Assembly (NCBI RefSeq): GCF_900111825.1 | Contig: NZ_FOJM01000020.1 | Span: 1-64,000 of the forward strand | Source of the DNA: Pedobacter suwonensis | Lineage (GTDB): Bacteria; Bacteroidota; Bacteroidia; Sphingobacteriales; Sphingobacteriaceae | DNA length: 64,000 bases | Direction of reading: 5' to 3' | Shown: in pieces, positions 1 to 8,795 of the stretch | Position numbering within the stretch: position 1 is the first letter of the stretch | Layout of the letters: each line of letters begins with the position of its first letter | The notes under the pieces: generated by a model | What the model was told of the DNA's origin: nothing | What the model saw: the letters and a program-made list of their open reading frames with translations, nothing else | Database searches by the model: none | Made by a program: the position numbers and the translations under genes

Positions 1-56
1 CAAATTAAGTCATTACGGTCCGGCTTGACTAATGGCCTATCTTAATCCCCTAAAAC

Positions 57-92
57 AAAAAACCGCCCCATAATTGACTTATGAGACGGCTT
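57..92 (-). terminator. Rho-independent terminator after the small lipoprotein gene
   Basis: On the minus strand a hairpin forms (AAGCCGTCTCATAA / TTATGGGGCGG, with G-U pairs) and runs into TTTTTT. It starts about 10 bases past the stop of the 103-312 gene, which supports that ORF as a real, separately terminated transcript. Confidence 0.6.
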
Positions 93-102
93 CTTTAAGA
101 TC

Positions 103-312
103 CTACATAGGAGGATTTTGTTTTGTCGTGTCAGGTGGCATTTTTGTTGTCGTGTCTGGCATTGATTTGGATGTTGTATCCATTGGCGCCGTTGTTGTCG
201 AATCCGTTGTTGTGCTGTCTGAAGACCCAGCCATGTTTTTTGACGAATTGCATGCTGATGTGGCTATCATAAGAGAACCAGCAAAAGCAAAACTTAAAAT
301 TATCTTTTTCAT
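103..312 (-). CDS. Small secreted Ser/Thr/Pro-rich lipoprotein (69 aa)
   Basis: Function unknown. The N-terminus is a typical export signal (MKK, hydrophobic stretch, then a lipobox-like SA before Cys21), so mature protein should be lipidated and anchored in the cell envelope. The rest is low complexity, built of repeated (S/T)TTT, PDTT and KMPPDTTK-like units, probably a disordered tether. The gene stands alone and has its own terminator just downstream. An overlapping plus-strand reading frame across the same bases is of similar length, but it lacks a plausible signal or fold and looks like a shadow. Such short lipoproteins are common in Sphingobacteriaceae and mostly uncharacterised. Confidence 0.75.
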   Translation of the reverse strand: MKKIILSFAFAGSLMIATSACNSSKNMAGSSDSTTTDSTTTAPMDTTSKSMPDTTTKMPPDTTKQNPPM

Positions 313-665
313 AGTTTTTAATGTTATCTATCATCCAAAACAACCTTACAATCATTTGGTTTTAAATATTATCCGATAAAGGATAATATTTTCGAGAATA
401 AACACCAGCTATTGAGCGTTAACGAAGAAGATCAAACGGTATTTATTGTCATTTTTAATTTTCGAGATAATATCATCATACATTCCAGTATATTATTTCC
501 CTAAATACTGTTTAACCATAAGCTAAGCTGCTATAAAAACAACTATATAACCAAAAGTCTTGATCGCGATGCCATAAACAGGCAAGCTGTCATTTCAGAA
601 AAATATGACCAAAACAAGATCGGTAAAACTTTAAAAGGTGATAAAACTTTCTGATATTAGTAAAT
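313..665. other. Gene-free spacer, 353 bp
   Basis: AT-rich spacer between two divergent genes. No open frame of note, no tRNA-like or hairpin-terminator structure and no clear TAnnTTTG promoter box were seen. It presumably carries the promoters of both flanking genes. Confidence 0.5.
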
Positions 666-1151
666 ATGATTATTTCTCAAAACACCCTTAAATGGGTAAT
701 GCGTTTTTACCCACCCCTATTTTTTCAACGCATTTGGGTTCAGAAATTTGAAAACAACTTTAGAAGCTGTACGGTTAAACTGAGCAAGAGTTTTCTGAAT
801 AAAAATTACAATGGTTCTATTTTTGGAGGAACTATTTACGCAGCTACAGATCCATTTTACGCGCTTTTATTTGATCAGCTGATGCAGCGTCGCGGATTTA
901 AAGTCCGGGTTTGGCTTAAGAGTGCTTCTATACAATATCTAAAACCCGGACGTTCTACTTTATATTTCACCATTACAGTAACTGATGATATGCTTAATGA
1001 AGCTGAGCATGCTTTAAGAACCATTGGAAAGTTCGTAAAAGCCTACCCTATGGAGATCACCAATAAAAAAGGCGAATTGTGTGCAACCGTAATGAATGAA
1101 GTGTACATCAGAAACCTGCACCAGGGCGAAACACCAAGAGTTGCTTACTAA
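666..1151 (+). CDS. DUF4442 hotdog-fold protein (thioesterase-like)
   Basis: The sequence matches the DUF4442 family, relatives of PaaI-type hotdog-fold acyl-CoA thioesterases. The conserved stretch GSIFGGTIYAATDPF is at residues 50-64, in the position where PaaI enzymes have their HGG...D active-site helix, so the fold is likely but catalysis is unproven. At 161 aa the length is normal for the family. No signal peptide or membrane segment is seen, so it is probably cytoplasmic. The next gene starts 10 bases after the stop, which suggests co-transcription with the AlbA_2 protein. Substrate unknown. Confidence 0.75.
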   Translation: MIISQNTLKWVMRFYPPLFFQRIWVQKFENNFRSCTVKLSKSFLNKNYNGSIFGGTIYAATDPFYALLFDQLMQRRGFKVRVWLKSASIQYLKPGRSTLYFTITVTDDMLNEAEHALRTIGKFVKAYPMEITNKKGELCATVMNEVYIRNLHQGETPRVAY

Positions 1152-1161
1152 TTTTTAGATT

Positions 1162-1791
1162 ATGCCGAGTATTAAGAATTTAATTTTGCAGGGTGAGGGC
1201 GTGATGCTGGATTTCAAAAAAACCATTACGAGTACCGAAAAAATAGCTAAGAGTTTGGTTGCTTTCGCCAATAATAAAGGTGGCAAATTATTAATTGGCA
1301 TTGCAGATAATGGATCCATTAAGGGAGTGAAATCTGAAGAGGAAGAGAAATACATGATTTTAACTGCTGCACATCAGTTCTGCAAACCGGCTATTGAACC
1401 TCATTTTGAAGAGATTTACGTAGATGATAAGTTGGTTTTGGTGGTTGAAATTCCTGAAAGTGATACCAAACCGCACTATGCACTTGATCATCAAAAAAAA
1501 TGGTGGGCATATATCCGCATTGATGATAAAAGCGTTTTAGCCAGCCGGATTATTCTCGAAGTGCTAAAACAGGAGGATAAAAACAATGGTGTACTCATCT
1601 CCTATTCTGATAATGAAAAAAAATTGCTCGAATACCTCGAGCAAAATGGAAAGATTACCCTGAAAGAATTTAGCAAACTTTTGCGGAGTTCGTACCGCAA
1701 GGCCCAGAAAGTACTGGTTAATTTAATTTTAACTAACGTAATCAAATCGCATACCACCGAAAAGGAAGAGTATTTTACGGCCGTGAGGTAG
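1162..1791 (+). CDS. AlbA_2 (Schlafen-like) domain protein with C-terminal winged helix
   Basis: The N-terminal half (about residues 10-115) is an AlbA_2 domain: EG..LDFK near residue 15, then AFANNKGGKLLIGIADNG at residues 34-51, the glycine-rich core shared by putative ATP-binding transcriptional regulators. The C-terminal 80 residues look like a helix-turn-helix (EYLEQNGKITLKEFSKLL), so a DNA-binding regulator is the likely role. At 209 aa it lacks the long ATPase/HATPase_c-like middle part of many AlbA_2 regulators. It lies 10 bases downstream of the DUF4442 gene. Target genes are unknown. Confidence 0.75.
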   Translation: MPSIKNLILQGEGVMLDFKKTITSTEKIAKSLVAFANNKGGKLLIGIADNGSIKGVKSEEEEKYMILTAAHQFCKPAIEPHFEEIYVDDKLVLVVEIPESDTKPHYALDHQKKWWAYIRIDDKSVLASRIILEVLKQEDKNNGVLISYSDNEKKLLEYLEQNGKITLKEFSKLLRSSYRKAQKVLVNLILTNVIKSHTTEKEEYFTAVR

Positions 1792-1827
1792 TTAAGTATC
1801 GTTATAAGTTGATTTAATTAGGTTAGT

Positions 1828-1903
1828 CGTCATTCCCGCGCAGGCGGGAATCTTAATCTTTAGACTTATTGCATTAAGATTCCCAATCAAGTTGGGAATG
1901 ACG
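1828..1903. repeat. REPIN-like bipartite palindrome (copy A)
   Basis: The outer arms CGTCATTCCC and GGGAATGACG are exact inverted repeats. Each half also folds by itself: ATTCCCGC-GCAG-GCGGGAAT on the left and ATTCCCAA-TCAAG-TTGGGAAT on the right, and the two halves pair a third time through AATCTTAAT/ATTAAGATT. The same CGTCAT-hairpin...hairpin-ATGACG architecture, with different stem bases, recurs near 29281-29353. Intergenic and downstream of the AlbA_2 gene. Confidence 0.8.
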
Positions 1904-2058
1904 ATTCCGCTTGCTAAGTATTCTAACTGAGCACAATCCAGAAAATTCGGAAGAAAAATCTATCTCTCTAAATTTCCAAATTCAAAGTACTTCAGTCACC
2001 AGGTCGGCCATCATATATTAACTTTTCTACATCCCTATTTTATGAGGTTTAAAAAACC

Positions 2059-2066
2059 GATCTTTG
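2059..2066 (+). promoter_or_regulatory. Candidate -7 element for the MATE gene
   Basis: GATCTTTG deviates from the Bacteroidota TAnnTTTG box only in its first base. It ends 7 bases before the ATG of the MATE exporter, so the mRNA would have almost no leader. No convincing -33 TTTG was found at the right distance. Confidence 0.35.
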
Positions 2067-2073
2067 CAAACTC

Positions 2074-3426
2074 ATGTTTTCTAAAATTTACAACCGGTAT
2101 AAGCCCTATTATAAAGAAAATCTTCATTTGGCATTGCCAATTGTGGGCTCGCAGGTGGGTCATACTTTGGTGCATATGGCCGATAGCATCATTGTGGGTC
2201 ATTTTACCGATACCATTCAGTTAGCTGCTGTTTCGCTGGTGAACAGTATCTTTATGCTCATTCTCGTAATTGGCCTTGGCATCTCTTATGGTTTAACCCC
2301 GCTTATTGCACAGGAAAACGGCCGGCAACATTATGATGAATGCGGGAAGCTTTTGTCAAACAGTTTGATCATTAACATTTGTGTTGGCGTATTATTATAT
2401 GTGCTGGTGCAAGTGGGGATATTTTTTGTTATTGATCGCCTGGACCAGACGCCCGAGGTAGTACGCTATGCAAAACCTTATCTCAATCTTTTATCTGTTT
2501 CGATTATTCCTTTGTTGATTTTCCAGACATTTAAGCAATTTGCCGAAGGTTTAGGCTTTACCAAACAAGCCATGTTTGTTTCCATCTGGGGAAATGCCAT
2601 CAATATTATTTTAGGAATTATCTTCGTGAAAGGCATGTTTGGCATCCAATCTATGGGCGTTAGCGGTGTGGGTTTAAGCACGCTGATAGACAGGATTTTG
2701 ATGGCTGCTGTGATGTGCTTTTATGTATTACGCTCGAAGCATTTTAAAAAGTATCTGACCGGTTTTAAGGCAACTTTTTTTGATAAGATAAGGGCGGTTA
2801 AAATCGCAAAAATCGGAATGCCGGTAGCGATGCAATATTCTTTTGAAATCAGTGCTTTTAGTGGTGCTGCACTATTAATCGGTACCATTGGTGCGATTGA
2901 ACAGGCCGCACACCAGATTGCCATTAGTTTAGCGGCTATGACGTATATGATCGCCAGTGGCGTGGCATCGGCAGCAACCATTAAAACCGGAAATAACTTT
3001 GGTAAAAATAATTTCGATGACCTTCGTAAATCGGCAATCGCCAGCTATCATGTAATATTGCTTTTTATGTCGTGTACTGCGGTAATTTTTGTAATTGCTA
3101 ATGATTTGATGCCTTTTATCTATACCGAAGATGCCACAGTAATTCCAATTGCGGCACAACTATTAATCATCGCAGGATTCTTTCAGCTTTTTGATGGCAC
3201 ACAGGTGGTTGGATTGGGGGTTTTACGCGGTATGGGCGACGTAAACATGCCAACCTTAATTACTTTTTTAGCCTATTGGGTAGTTGGGATCCCGATTGGC
3301 TATGTTTTGGGATTTCATTTCAACTTAGGCGTTAATGGAATCTGGTATGGATTAACATTGGGCTTATTAACGGCCTCTATGCTGTTGTTTTTAAGGTTTC
3401 AGAACAAGACGAGGAGTTTGAATTAA
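2074..3426 (+). CDS. MATE family multidrug/toxin efflux transporter (NorM-like)
   Basis: A 450-residue polytopic inner-membrane protein with about 12 hydrophobic segments and the internal two-fold layout of MATE antiporters, which export cationic drugs or metabolites against Na+ or H+. The first segment begins with LALPIVGSQVGHTLVHMADSIIVG, the typical family start, and the second half repeats the pattern at AKIGMPVAMQYSFEISAFSGAALLIG. Length is standard. The chosen ATG is the only start that places the cytoplasmic N-terminus correctly. Monocistronic; a repeat element follows the stop at once. The substrate cannot be told from sequence. Confidence 0.93.
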   Translation: MFSKIYNRYKPYYKENLHLALPIVGSQVGHTLVHMADSIIVGHFTDTIQLAAVSLVNSIFMLILVIGLGISYGLTPLIAQENGRQHYDECGKLLSNSLIINICVGVLLYVLVQVGIFFVIDRLDQTPEVVRYAKPYLNLLSVSIIPLLIFQTFKQFAEGLGFTKQAMFVSIWGNAINIILGIIFVKGMFGIQSMGVSGVGLSTLIDRILMAAVMCFYVLRSKHFKKYLTGFKATFFDKIRAVKIAKIGMPVAMQYSFEISAFSGAALLIGTIGAIEQAAHQIAISLAAMTYMIASGVASAATIKTGNNFGKNNFDDLRKSAIASYHVILLFMSCTAVIFVIANDLMPFIYTEDATVIPIAAQLLIIAGFFQLFDGTQVVGLGVLRGMGDVNMPTLITFLAYWVVGIPIGYVLGFHFNLGVNGIWYGLTLGLLTASMLLFLRFQNKTRSLN

Positions 3427-3431
3427 ACGAT

Positions 3432-3552
3432 CGTCATCTCGACTGAAGCGCAGCGCAATGGAGAGATCTATAATCAAAGATACCCTAGAGATCGATTTAG
3501 CTTCTCGGAGCCTTCGGGTTCTCGACTCCGTTGCACTTCACTCGAAATGACG
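3432..3552. repeat. Dispersed inverted-repeat element (copy B, GTCATYTCGA type)
   Basis: The left arm starts CGTCATCTCGACTGAAGC and the right arm is its imperfect reverse complement ending CACTCGAAATGACG. The inner part carries GAGAGATCTA and TAGAGATCGA. It has the same CGTCAT...ATGACG ends as copies A and E but different inner stems. It fills the space between the convergent MATE and lipoprotein genes and may act as a terminator for both. Confidence 0.75.
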
Positions 3553-3625
3553 GTAATTGTGGCGTGCAATAACGACGTCTCTTCGATGTCATACCAAATG
3601 ACTTTAGAAAAGAGGAATAACTAAA

Positions 3626-4360
3626 TTATTTTCCCCCAACATTCACCACAACCCCTATGGTAAAAATGGAGTTACCAGCAGACATATATTTGCGATTCTT
3701 TAAGCCTATATTGCTGCTTGTGGTATATTGAAGCTGAAAGGTTTTGCTGAGCGCCATCCGCGTAAAAAAAACCGGCTCAAAGAAAATATTATCTTCTTTA
3801 GGCTGCACTGCACCATTTAAAAAGAACCGATCCATTTTAACATGACTAATCCTCAGAGCGGTTCCATAATTAATGGGGAAATCGGTTCCGAACAAGCGCA
3901 AATTATTTTTCTTCTTCGAGCTGTAGTTTACCTGTAAGAATGTTTTTCTGTAATCCACTTCCTGCAGTTCAGAACTAATGAGGATATCATTTTTATAATC
4001 ACGGAATGTAATATCGCTCCAACCTTTTCCTACACCCGCATAAATTTCGATAATGCGGTTATCATCCGGACCAAAAGTATCGAAATAACCTCCTCCGATT
4101 TCAATCAGTTTGTGCCCGAAATCTTTGGTTTTTCTTTCACTGTTCATCCTTGAGCCGCTAAAAAGCAAGCCTATATGATCAGAAACGGCATAAGCACCGT
4201 TAACGCTGGCATTGCCTTTTAAAGAGATGTGCGCACCACCACTAAATTCACCCTGTTTACTTAACATGGGCGTATTTGGAACGTTCGGCATATATACGGA
4301 AGAACAACTGGCTGCAAAAAGCACTAAAACTGGGAGTGTAAAACGTAGGTATTTGATCAT
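3626..4360 (-). CDS. Outer-membrane-associated lipoprotein of unknown function
   Basis: The first 19 residues form a lipoprotein signal with Cys19 in FAASCSS. The remaining ~225 residues alternate polar and aromatic or hydrophobic residues in beta-strand fashion (ISLKGNASVNGAYAVS, IIEIYAGVGKGW, SIFTIGVVVNVGGK at the end). This resembles small outer-membrane beta-barrels or surface beta-sandwich proteins found across Bacteroidota. No enzymatic motif is visible. It follows the pseudouridine synthase gene on the same strand with a 39-base gap and may be co-transcribed. Confidence 0.7.
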   Translation of the reverse strand: MIKYLRFTLPVLVLFAASCSSVYMPNVPNTPMLSKQGEFSGGAHISLKGNASVNGAYAVSDHIGLLFSGSRMNSERKTKDFGHKLIEIGGGYFDTFGPDDNRIIEIYAGVGKGWSDITFRDYKNDILISSELQEVDYRKTFLQVNYSSKKKNNLRLFGTDFPINYGTALRISHVKMDRFFLNGAVQPKEDNIFFEPVFFTRMALSKTFQLQYTTSSNIGLKNRKYMSAGNSIFTIGVVVNVGGK

Positions 4361-4399
4361 AGATGTTTATATAAACAGATTTTGGCGTTAAAAATTGTG

Positions 4400-5083
4400 C
4401 TAAAGTTCCATTTTCATGAAATCCATCACTCTTTTAAACTCGTCATGTAAACCGGCTTTTAAATGGATTTTTTCTTTTGTAGCTGGATGAACGAAGGTTA
4501 ACTCTGATGCATGTAACAACATGGTCGTCATATCCCACTGTTCTTTAAAAAATTTGTTCTGTTTGTTACAGCCGTGTGTCCTGTCGCCGATAATCGGATG
4601 TAAAATATGGCTAAAATGTCTCCTCAATTGATGCATCCGTCCGGTTTTAGGTGTGGCTTCTACCAGTGAATACCGGGAGGTTGAATGTTTACCAAAAGCT
4701 ACTGCTACCTCCGCTTTTTGAAGTGTAAGAAATGAAGTTAAAGCCTCCTGCATGGTTCCGTTTTCTTTGGCTAAAGGATAATCAATTTCCATCTGATCGG
4801 GTGTAAAACCACGCAGAATGGCCAAATATTTCTTATCGGTTTCAGCATTCATAAATTGCTGATGCATAGCAATTTCAGACTCCTTATCAAAAGCAAACAA
4901 CAATATACCGCTGGTTTTTCTGTCTAGCCTATGTACGGGACTAACATGCTTCCCTACCTGATCTCTTAACAATTGCAGGGCAAATTCTGTCGCGTCTCTG
5001 GCAATGGAAGACTGGTGCACCAATAAGCCATGAGGTTTGTTAATCGCAATTAGATTTTCGTCCTGATAAATAATCTCCAACAT
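4400..5083 (-). CDS. truC: RNA pseudouridine synthase, TruC-like (tRNA U65)
   Basis: RluA/TruC family enzyme converting uridine to pseudouridine in RNA. Motif II is VHRLDRKTSGI with the catalytic aspartate at residue 54. KPHGLLVHQS near residue 16 and the TGRMHQLRRHFSH motif near residue 170 are both standard. The short length (227 aa, no S4 domain) and the RRHFSH...GDRTHG pattern match TruC, which modifies U65 in tRNA, better than RluA/D. The paralogue at 21.8-22.6 kb is a different RluA-type enzyme. The assignment to U65 is by family, not shown here. Confidence 0.85.
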   Translation of the reverse strand: MLEIIYQDENLIAINKPHGLLVHQSSIARDATEFALQLLRDQVGKHVSPVHRLDRKTSGILLFAFDKESEIAMHQQFMNAETDKKYLAILRGFTPDQMEIDYPLAKENGTMQEALTSFLTLQKAEVAVAFGKHSTSRYSLVEATPKTGRMHQLRRHFSHILHPIIGDRTHGCNKQNKFFKEQWDMTTMLLHASELTFVHPATKEKIHLKAGLHDEFKRVMDFMKMEL

Positions 5084-5124
5084 ATAGGCGCGAAGATAAT
5101 GATATTATGGCTTTGCAAAAGCGC

Positions 5125-6027
5125 TCATCCAAATAAATCAAAAGCAAGACGATAGGTATTGCAATGTGCATCTACAATATCCCTGATATCTGCTGAGTAG
5201 CCTCCGCCCATGCTTACCTGCAAAGGCAGATTTTTATCTTTACACGCCTGAAGCACCATCCTGTCACGTTCTTTGCATGCTACTTTGCTTAAAGCCAGTT
5301 TACCCAACTTATCTGTTGAAAGCACATCCACTCCCGATAAATAAAATACGAAATCAGGTTTGGCCATCTCAAAAGCCTTCTTCAGATTGACATTTAATAT
5401 GGACAGGTATTCATCATCAGCTATTCCATCATCTAAAGGAACATCAAGATTTGAAACTTCTTTTTTAAACGGGAAATTCTTTTCGCCATGCATGGAGAAA
5501 GTAAATGCCCTCGGCTCATTTTGGAGAATCTCGGCCGTACCATTTCCCTGATGTACATCTAAATCAATTATTAATATGCGATTAATTAATTTTTTGTTTA
5601 ACAGATAATTAGCAGCGATAGCCTGATCGTTTAACAAACAAAAACCCTCACCCCAATTGCTTCCTGCATGATGGGTGCCACCTGCAACATTAAAAGCAAT
5701 ACCATTATCTATAGCGAAATGAACTCCGTCAATTGTGCCCTGTGTAATCCTTAGCTCACGCTCTAAAAGCTGCGCATTTAACGGGAATCCAATCCGCCTT
5801 TGATCTTTAGCAGAAAGTGTTAAGTCCCTCAGTTGTTCCCAATATGCTTTTTCATGAGAGAGGAGAATAATCTCTTCCGAAACGGGTTCTGGACTAAATA
5901 AATTCTGAGACGTTATAGTTCCCTCATGTAAGAGCTGCCCCGGTATCAGTTCATATTTCAGCATCGGAAAACGGTGCCCCTCAGGCAAAGGATGGGCGTA
6001 GAGCGGATGCCAGGCAATTCTGATCAT
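5125..6027 (-). CDS. Histone-deacetylase-family protein (class IV-like deacetylase)
   Basis: Arginase/deacetylase-fold zinc hydrolase of the HDAC/AcuC/AphA superfamily. The active site is complete by inspection: His119-His120 in GGTHHAG, zinc ligands Asp157 and His159 in IIDLDVHQGNGT, Asp234 in LSGVDVLSTD, and Tyr277 in GGGYS. The total of 300 aa fits the short bacterial HDAC11-like group. Natural substrates of these proteins in bacteria (acetyl-lysine, acetylpolyamine or others) are mostly unknown. Its start codon overlaps the bestrophin stop by one base and it follows kynureninase in the same run, so translational coupling is likely. Confidence 0.88.
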   Translation of the reverse strand: MIRIAWHPLYAHPLPEGHRFPMLKYELIPGQLLHEGTITSQNLFSPEPVSEEIILLSHEKAYWEQLRDLTLSAKDQRRIGFPLNAQLLERELRITQGTIDGVHFAIDNGIAFNVAGGTHHAGSNWGEGFCLLNDQAIAANYLLNKKLINRILIIDLDVHQGNGTAEILQNEPRAFTFSMHGEKNFPFKKEVSNLDVPLDDGIADDEYLSILNVNLKKAFEMAKPDFVFYLSGVDVLSTDKLGKLALSKVACKERDRMVLQACKDKNLPLQVSMGGGYSADIRDIVDAHCNTYRLAFDLFG

Positions 6028-6887
6028 TAGCCTAAAATTTCTCCTACGTGTTTTTCGATATTGGTACAGATCTGATCCACCGGAAGATCATTCGCATCGT
6101 AACCAAACGGGTTTTCTATTTCTTCAGCTATCAGCTCTAAACTCGCTAATACATAGAGGATAAAAGGAACAATTGGCACCACAAAATAACCCAAACTGAA
6201 CACCCAGCCAAACGGCAAAGTAATCACATAAACAAAAATAAACTTTTTAATAAATGCACTATAAGAAAACGGGATTGGCGTATTTTTAATTCTTTCGCAG
6301 GCACCACAGATATCGGTGAACTGATTAAAGTCACCGGAAAGAACAATAAACTGTTCCTGCGAAATCGCCCCCTTTTCCAGCAGTCCATAGAATCTGTTGG
6401 TTAAACTGCCTGCTATCTGGTTTGGAATGTGTTTACCTTCTTCAACTTCGATCAGCAAGCTATTCTTACCAAAATACATCTTTTCTCTTAAATGTTCTTT
6501 TAATGCAAAAGCATATTTAGGGATGCCGTATTCAAAAAAGCGAACATCCTCATCTGTCAGTTTAAGCGCCTTAATCTTTATAGCCAGGTTACGGCTCACG
6601 TTGGTTAATGATCCAAGCAATTTCCGGCCTTCCCACCACCTGTCGTAAGCTGTATTTGTTCTGAAAACCAGTAAAAGCGACAATACAAAACCCAATAAAC
6701 TATGCATCATGCCAATATTGGTTACATTGCTCGTTTTAGAAAGCTGAAAGTAATTCAATTCGGCATAGGCAACCAGCCCCGAAAATACAGCTACACCAAG
6801 CATTAAAGGCCAAAGTTTTCTAAAAGTGTCACTTTTATCGATATGAAAAATGAACGTACTCCAGTCTTTAGGGTTATAGTTAATCAT
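6027..6887 (-). CDS. Bestrophin-family anion channel (UPF0187)
   Basis: Integral membrane protein of 286 aa with four main hydrophobic regions and the family signature RTNTAYDRWWEGR at residues 76-88. Bacterial bestrophin homologues (for example Klebsiella KpBest) form pentameric ion channels in the inner membrane. The C-terminal stretch with NPFGYDANDLPVDQI is also typical. It is encoded 12 bases after kynU and overlaps the HDAC-like gene by one base, so the three form one transcription unit. Ion preference and physiological role here are not known. Confidence 0.88.
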   Translation of the reverse strand: MINYNPKDWSTFIFHIDKSDTFRKLWPLMLGVAVFSGLVAYAELNYFQLSKTSNVTNIGMMHSLLGFVLSLLLVFRTNTAYDRWWEGRKLLGSLTNVSRNLAIKIKALKLTDEDVRFFEYGIPKYAFALKEHLREKMYFGKNSLLIEVEEGKHIPNQIAGSLTNRFYGLLEKGAISQEQFIVLSGDFNQFTDICGACERIKNTPIPFSYSAFIKKFIFVYVITLPFGWVFSLGYFVVPIVPFILYVLASLELIAEEIENPFGYDANDLPVDQICTNIEKHVGEILG

Positions 6888-6899
6888 TGTTTTTCTTTT

Positions 6900-8189
6900 C
6901 TACGTTAAAATATCTTTACTGACTTTTAATAACGCTTGCCCTGCCAAATAAACGTCCTCATAAGAATTATAAAGCGGTACGGCACTTAAACGGATTACAT
7001 CGGGTTCGCGCCAATCGCCAAGAATGTGATTCGCCATTAAGCCATCAAAAATCGCTTTACCACGGTGCTGAGCAATAATGGATAACTGCGCGCCTCTATC
7101 TACAGGATTCTTTGGCGTAATAATTTTGTATTGCTCGAATCCTAATTCTTTATTTACTTCATTTATAATAAATTCCAGATATTTAGTTAAAGTGATACTT
7201 TTTTTTCTTAAAGGCTCAATGAATCCTGCTTTTTCAAAAATCTGAAGTGAAGCATGGTATAATGCCATCGGCATTACCTGCGTACAGCTTACCTGCCACC
7301 CGTCTGCTCCGGCTTCAGGAACAAAGCCTTTTTCCATTTTAAAACGCTTACTTTCCTGATAGCCCCACCATCCCGCAAACCGGTTTAGTTCGGAGTTGCC
7401 AAAATGTTTTTCATGAACAAAGATTCCGCTTATTCCACCCGGACCTGAATTCTGGTATTTATACGAACACCAGCATGCAAAATCAACATCCCAGTCGTGC
7501 AATTTTACAGGAACGTTACCTGCAGCATGCGCCAGATCCCATCCTACTACTGCACCTATTTCATGTCCTGCTTTGGTAATGGCTTCCATATCATACCATT
7601 GCCCGGTGTAGTAATTTATTCCGCCAAACAAGACCAAAGCAATTTCATCAGCATTTTCTTTGATTTTAGCTATGATATCTTCGGTATGGAGTATTTCCTC
7701 ACCTTCGCTAGGAAAAACCTCTATAATCGCTTCTTTAGGGTCAAAACCATGAAACCTCACCTGACTTTCTATTGCATATTGATCGGATGGGAAAGCACCG
7801 CCCTCCATAATGATTTTAAAGCGTTTGCCTTTAGGCTGATAAAAGCTAACCATTAACAGATGAAGGTTTACGGTCAGGGTATTCATCGGACAAACCTCAG
7901 AGGGTAACGCACCAACAATCGGAGCCATTAACTTTTTAAGCGCCTTGTGATAGAACATCCAGGGCTCGTTTCCATCAAACCAACCTTCAACAGCGTAGTT
8001 GGCCCAATTGTTAAGTTGTCCCTTCAGGACTTCTTCAGCCACTTTAGGCTGAAGGCCTAATGAATTGCCACACAGGTAGATAAAATCCTTATCATTATGT
8101 TTTGGAAATAAGAACTGAGACCTGAAGTGATGAAGCTGATCAGCCTCATCCTGTAATTGGGCAAACGATAGTGTGTTTTCGAAATTCAT
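6900..8189 (-). CDS. kynU: Kynureninase
   Basis: PLP-dependent enzyme that cleaves L-kynurenine to anthranilate and alanine (or 3-hydroxykynurenine to 3-hydroxyanthranilate) in tryptophan breakdown. The PLP lysine is Lys244 in CSYKYQNSGPGG, with Asp218 in VGWDLAHAAG contacting the pyridine ring and FPSDQYAI at residues 134-141. At 429 aa it matches the family length. No other kynurenine-pathway gene is in the window, so it may work with tryptophan dioxygenase encoded elsewhere, or in NAD synthesis. First gene of the kynU-bestrophin-HDAC run. A terminator for the upstream operon sits just before it. Confidence 0.95.
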   Translation of the reverse strand: MNFENTLSFAQLQDEADQLHHFRSQFLFPKHNDKDFIYLCGNSLGLQPKVAEEVLKGQLNNWANYAVEGWFDGNEPWMFYHKALKKLMAPIVGALPSEVCPMNTLTVNLHLLMVSFYQPKGKRFKIIMEGGAFPSDQYAIESQVRFHGFDPKEAIIEVFPSEGEEILHTEDIIAKIKENADEIALVLFGGINYYTGQWYDMEAITKAGHEIGAVVGWDLAHAAGNVPVKLHDWDVDFACWCSYKYQNSGPGGISGIFVHEKHFGNSELNRFAGWWGYQESKRFKMEKGFVPEAGADGWQVSCTQVMPMALYHASLQIFEKAGFIEPLRKKSITLTKYLEFIINEVNKELGFEQYKIITPKNPVDRGAQLSIIAQHRGKAIFDGLMANHILGDWREPDVIRLSAVPLYNSYEDVYLAGQALLKVSKDILT

Positions 8190-8202
8190 CAGCCAATATT
8201 AC

Positions 8203-8231
8203 AAAAAAGCAGGTATTGTTTCCAATCCTGC
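8203..8231 (-). terminator. Terminator of the fRMsr-MPG-PPOX operon
   Basis: On the minus strand GCAGGATTG-GAAA-CAATACCTGC (one mismatch) is followed by TTTTTTG. It lies 22 bases beyond the stop of the PPOX-type gene and separates that operon from kynU. Confidence 0.65.
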
Positions 8232-8252
8232 CTTTCAATTCTTTTAAATTTA

Positions 8253-8741
8253 TTAGAATTTCATTGTATCATGCTTACCCAAATCTGGCGTATCTCCGGT
8301 AACTACCGCTTTCAAAATACTAAATAACACCACAATTTTTGATGAAGATGAATCCCAGTATTCTGCTTCTTCAGGGGTAACCTTTATCAGAATTAATCTC
8401 GGATCGTCAATGCCATCAGGAAACCAGGCTTTTACAAATGGGGAAAAATAAGCCTCTTTGCGTACTTTATCGTCTACAAGTTCAGCTTTACCTTTTACCG
8501 TTAAATAAGTATTTTTAGAAGGATCGCTATAAGCCAGCAATACATTATTTTCTTTTGAAATTTCTTTCGATTTCAAGGAGTACTCGTTAGTGTAAAACCA
8601 CAAGGTGCCATCGTCTTCAATTTTCGCAGTACCCATTGGCCTGCTTCCAAATTCATCGTTTGAAGAAAAGGTAGTAAACATACAGGTTCTCACACTTTCT
8701 GCCATTTCTTTTAAGATGGCTATATTTTTCTCGTTTTTCAT
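8253..8741 (-). CDS. Pyridoxamine 5'-phosphate oxidase-like flavin-binding protein (general stress protein 26 type)
   Basis: 162-aa split-barrel protein. The order of features is that of the Pyrid_ox_like group: CMFTTFSSNDEFGSRPMGTAKIEDDGTLWFYTN at residues 20-52, SKEISKENNVLLAYSDP, and a C-terminal EAEYWDSSSSK motif. Members bind FMN, FAD or F420-like cofactors, and in Gram-negatives are called general stress proteins; the reaction is unknown. It is last in the run fRMsr - MPG - this gene, followed by a terminator. It is not PdxH itself, which is longer and has different substrate residues. Confidence 0.85.
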   Translation of the reverse strand: MKNEKNIAILKEMAESVRTCMFTTFSSNDEFGSRPMGTAKIEDDGTLWFYTNEYSLKSKEISKENNVLLAYSDPSKNTYLTVKGKAELVDDKVRKEAYFSPFVKAWFPDGIDDPRLILIKVTPEEAEYWDSSSSKIVVLFSILKAVVTGDTPDLGKHDTMKF

Positions 8742-8795
8742 GTTTTTGATTGTTTATAGAGAAAAACAGCAAGCGCCTTAAAAGGTTTCTATAAA

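Noticed and set aside
74..379. Plus-strand frame of 101 codons across the small lipoprotein gene
   Set aside because: Composition is Val/Ser-rich without structure and is the mirror of the Thr-rich lipoprotein, which has a signal peptide and its own terminator.
7497..7856. 119-codon plus-strand frame inside kynU
   Set aside because: Antisense of the PLP-binding region; no start context or family match.
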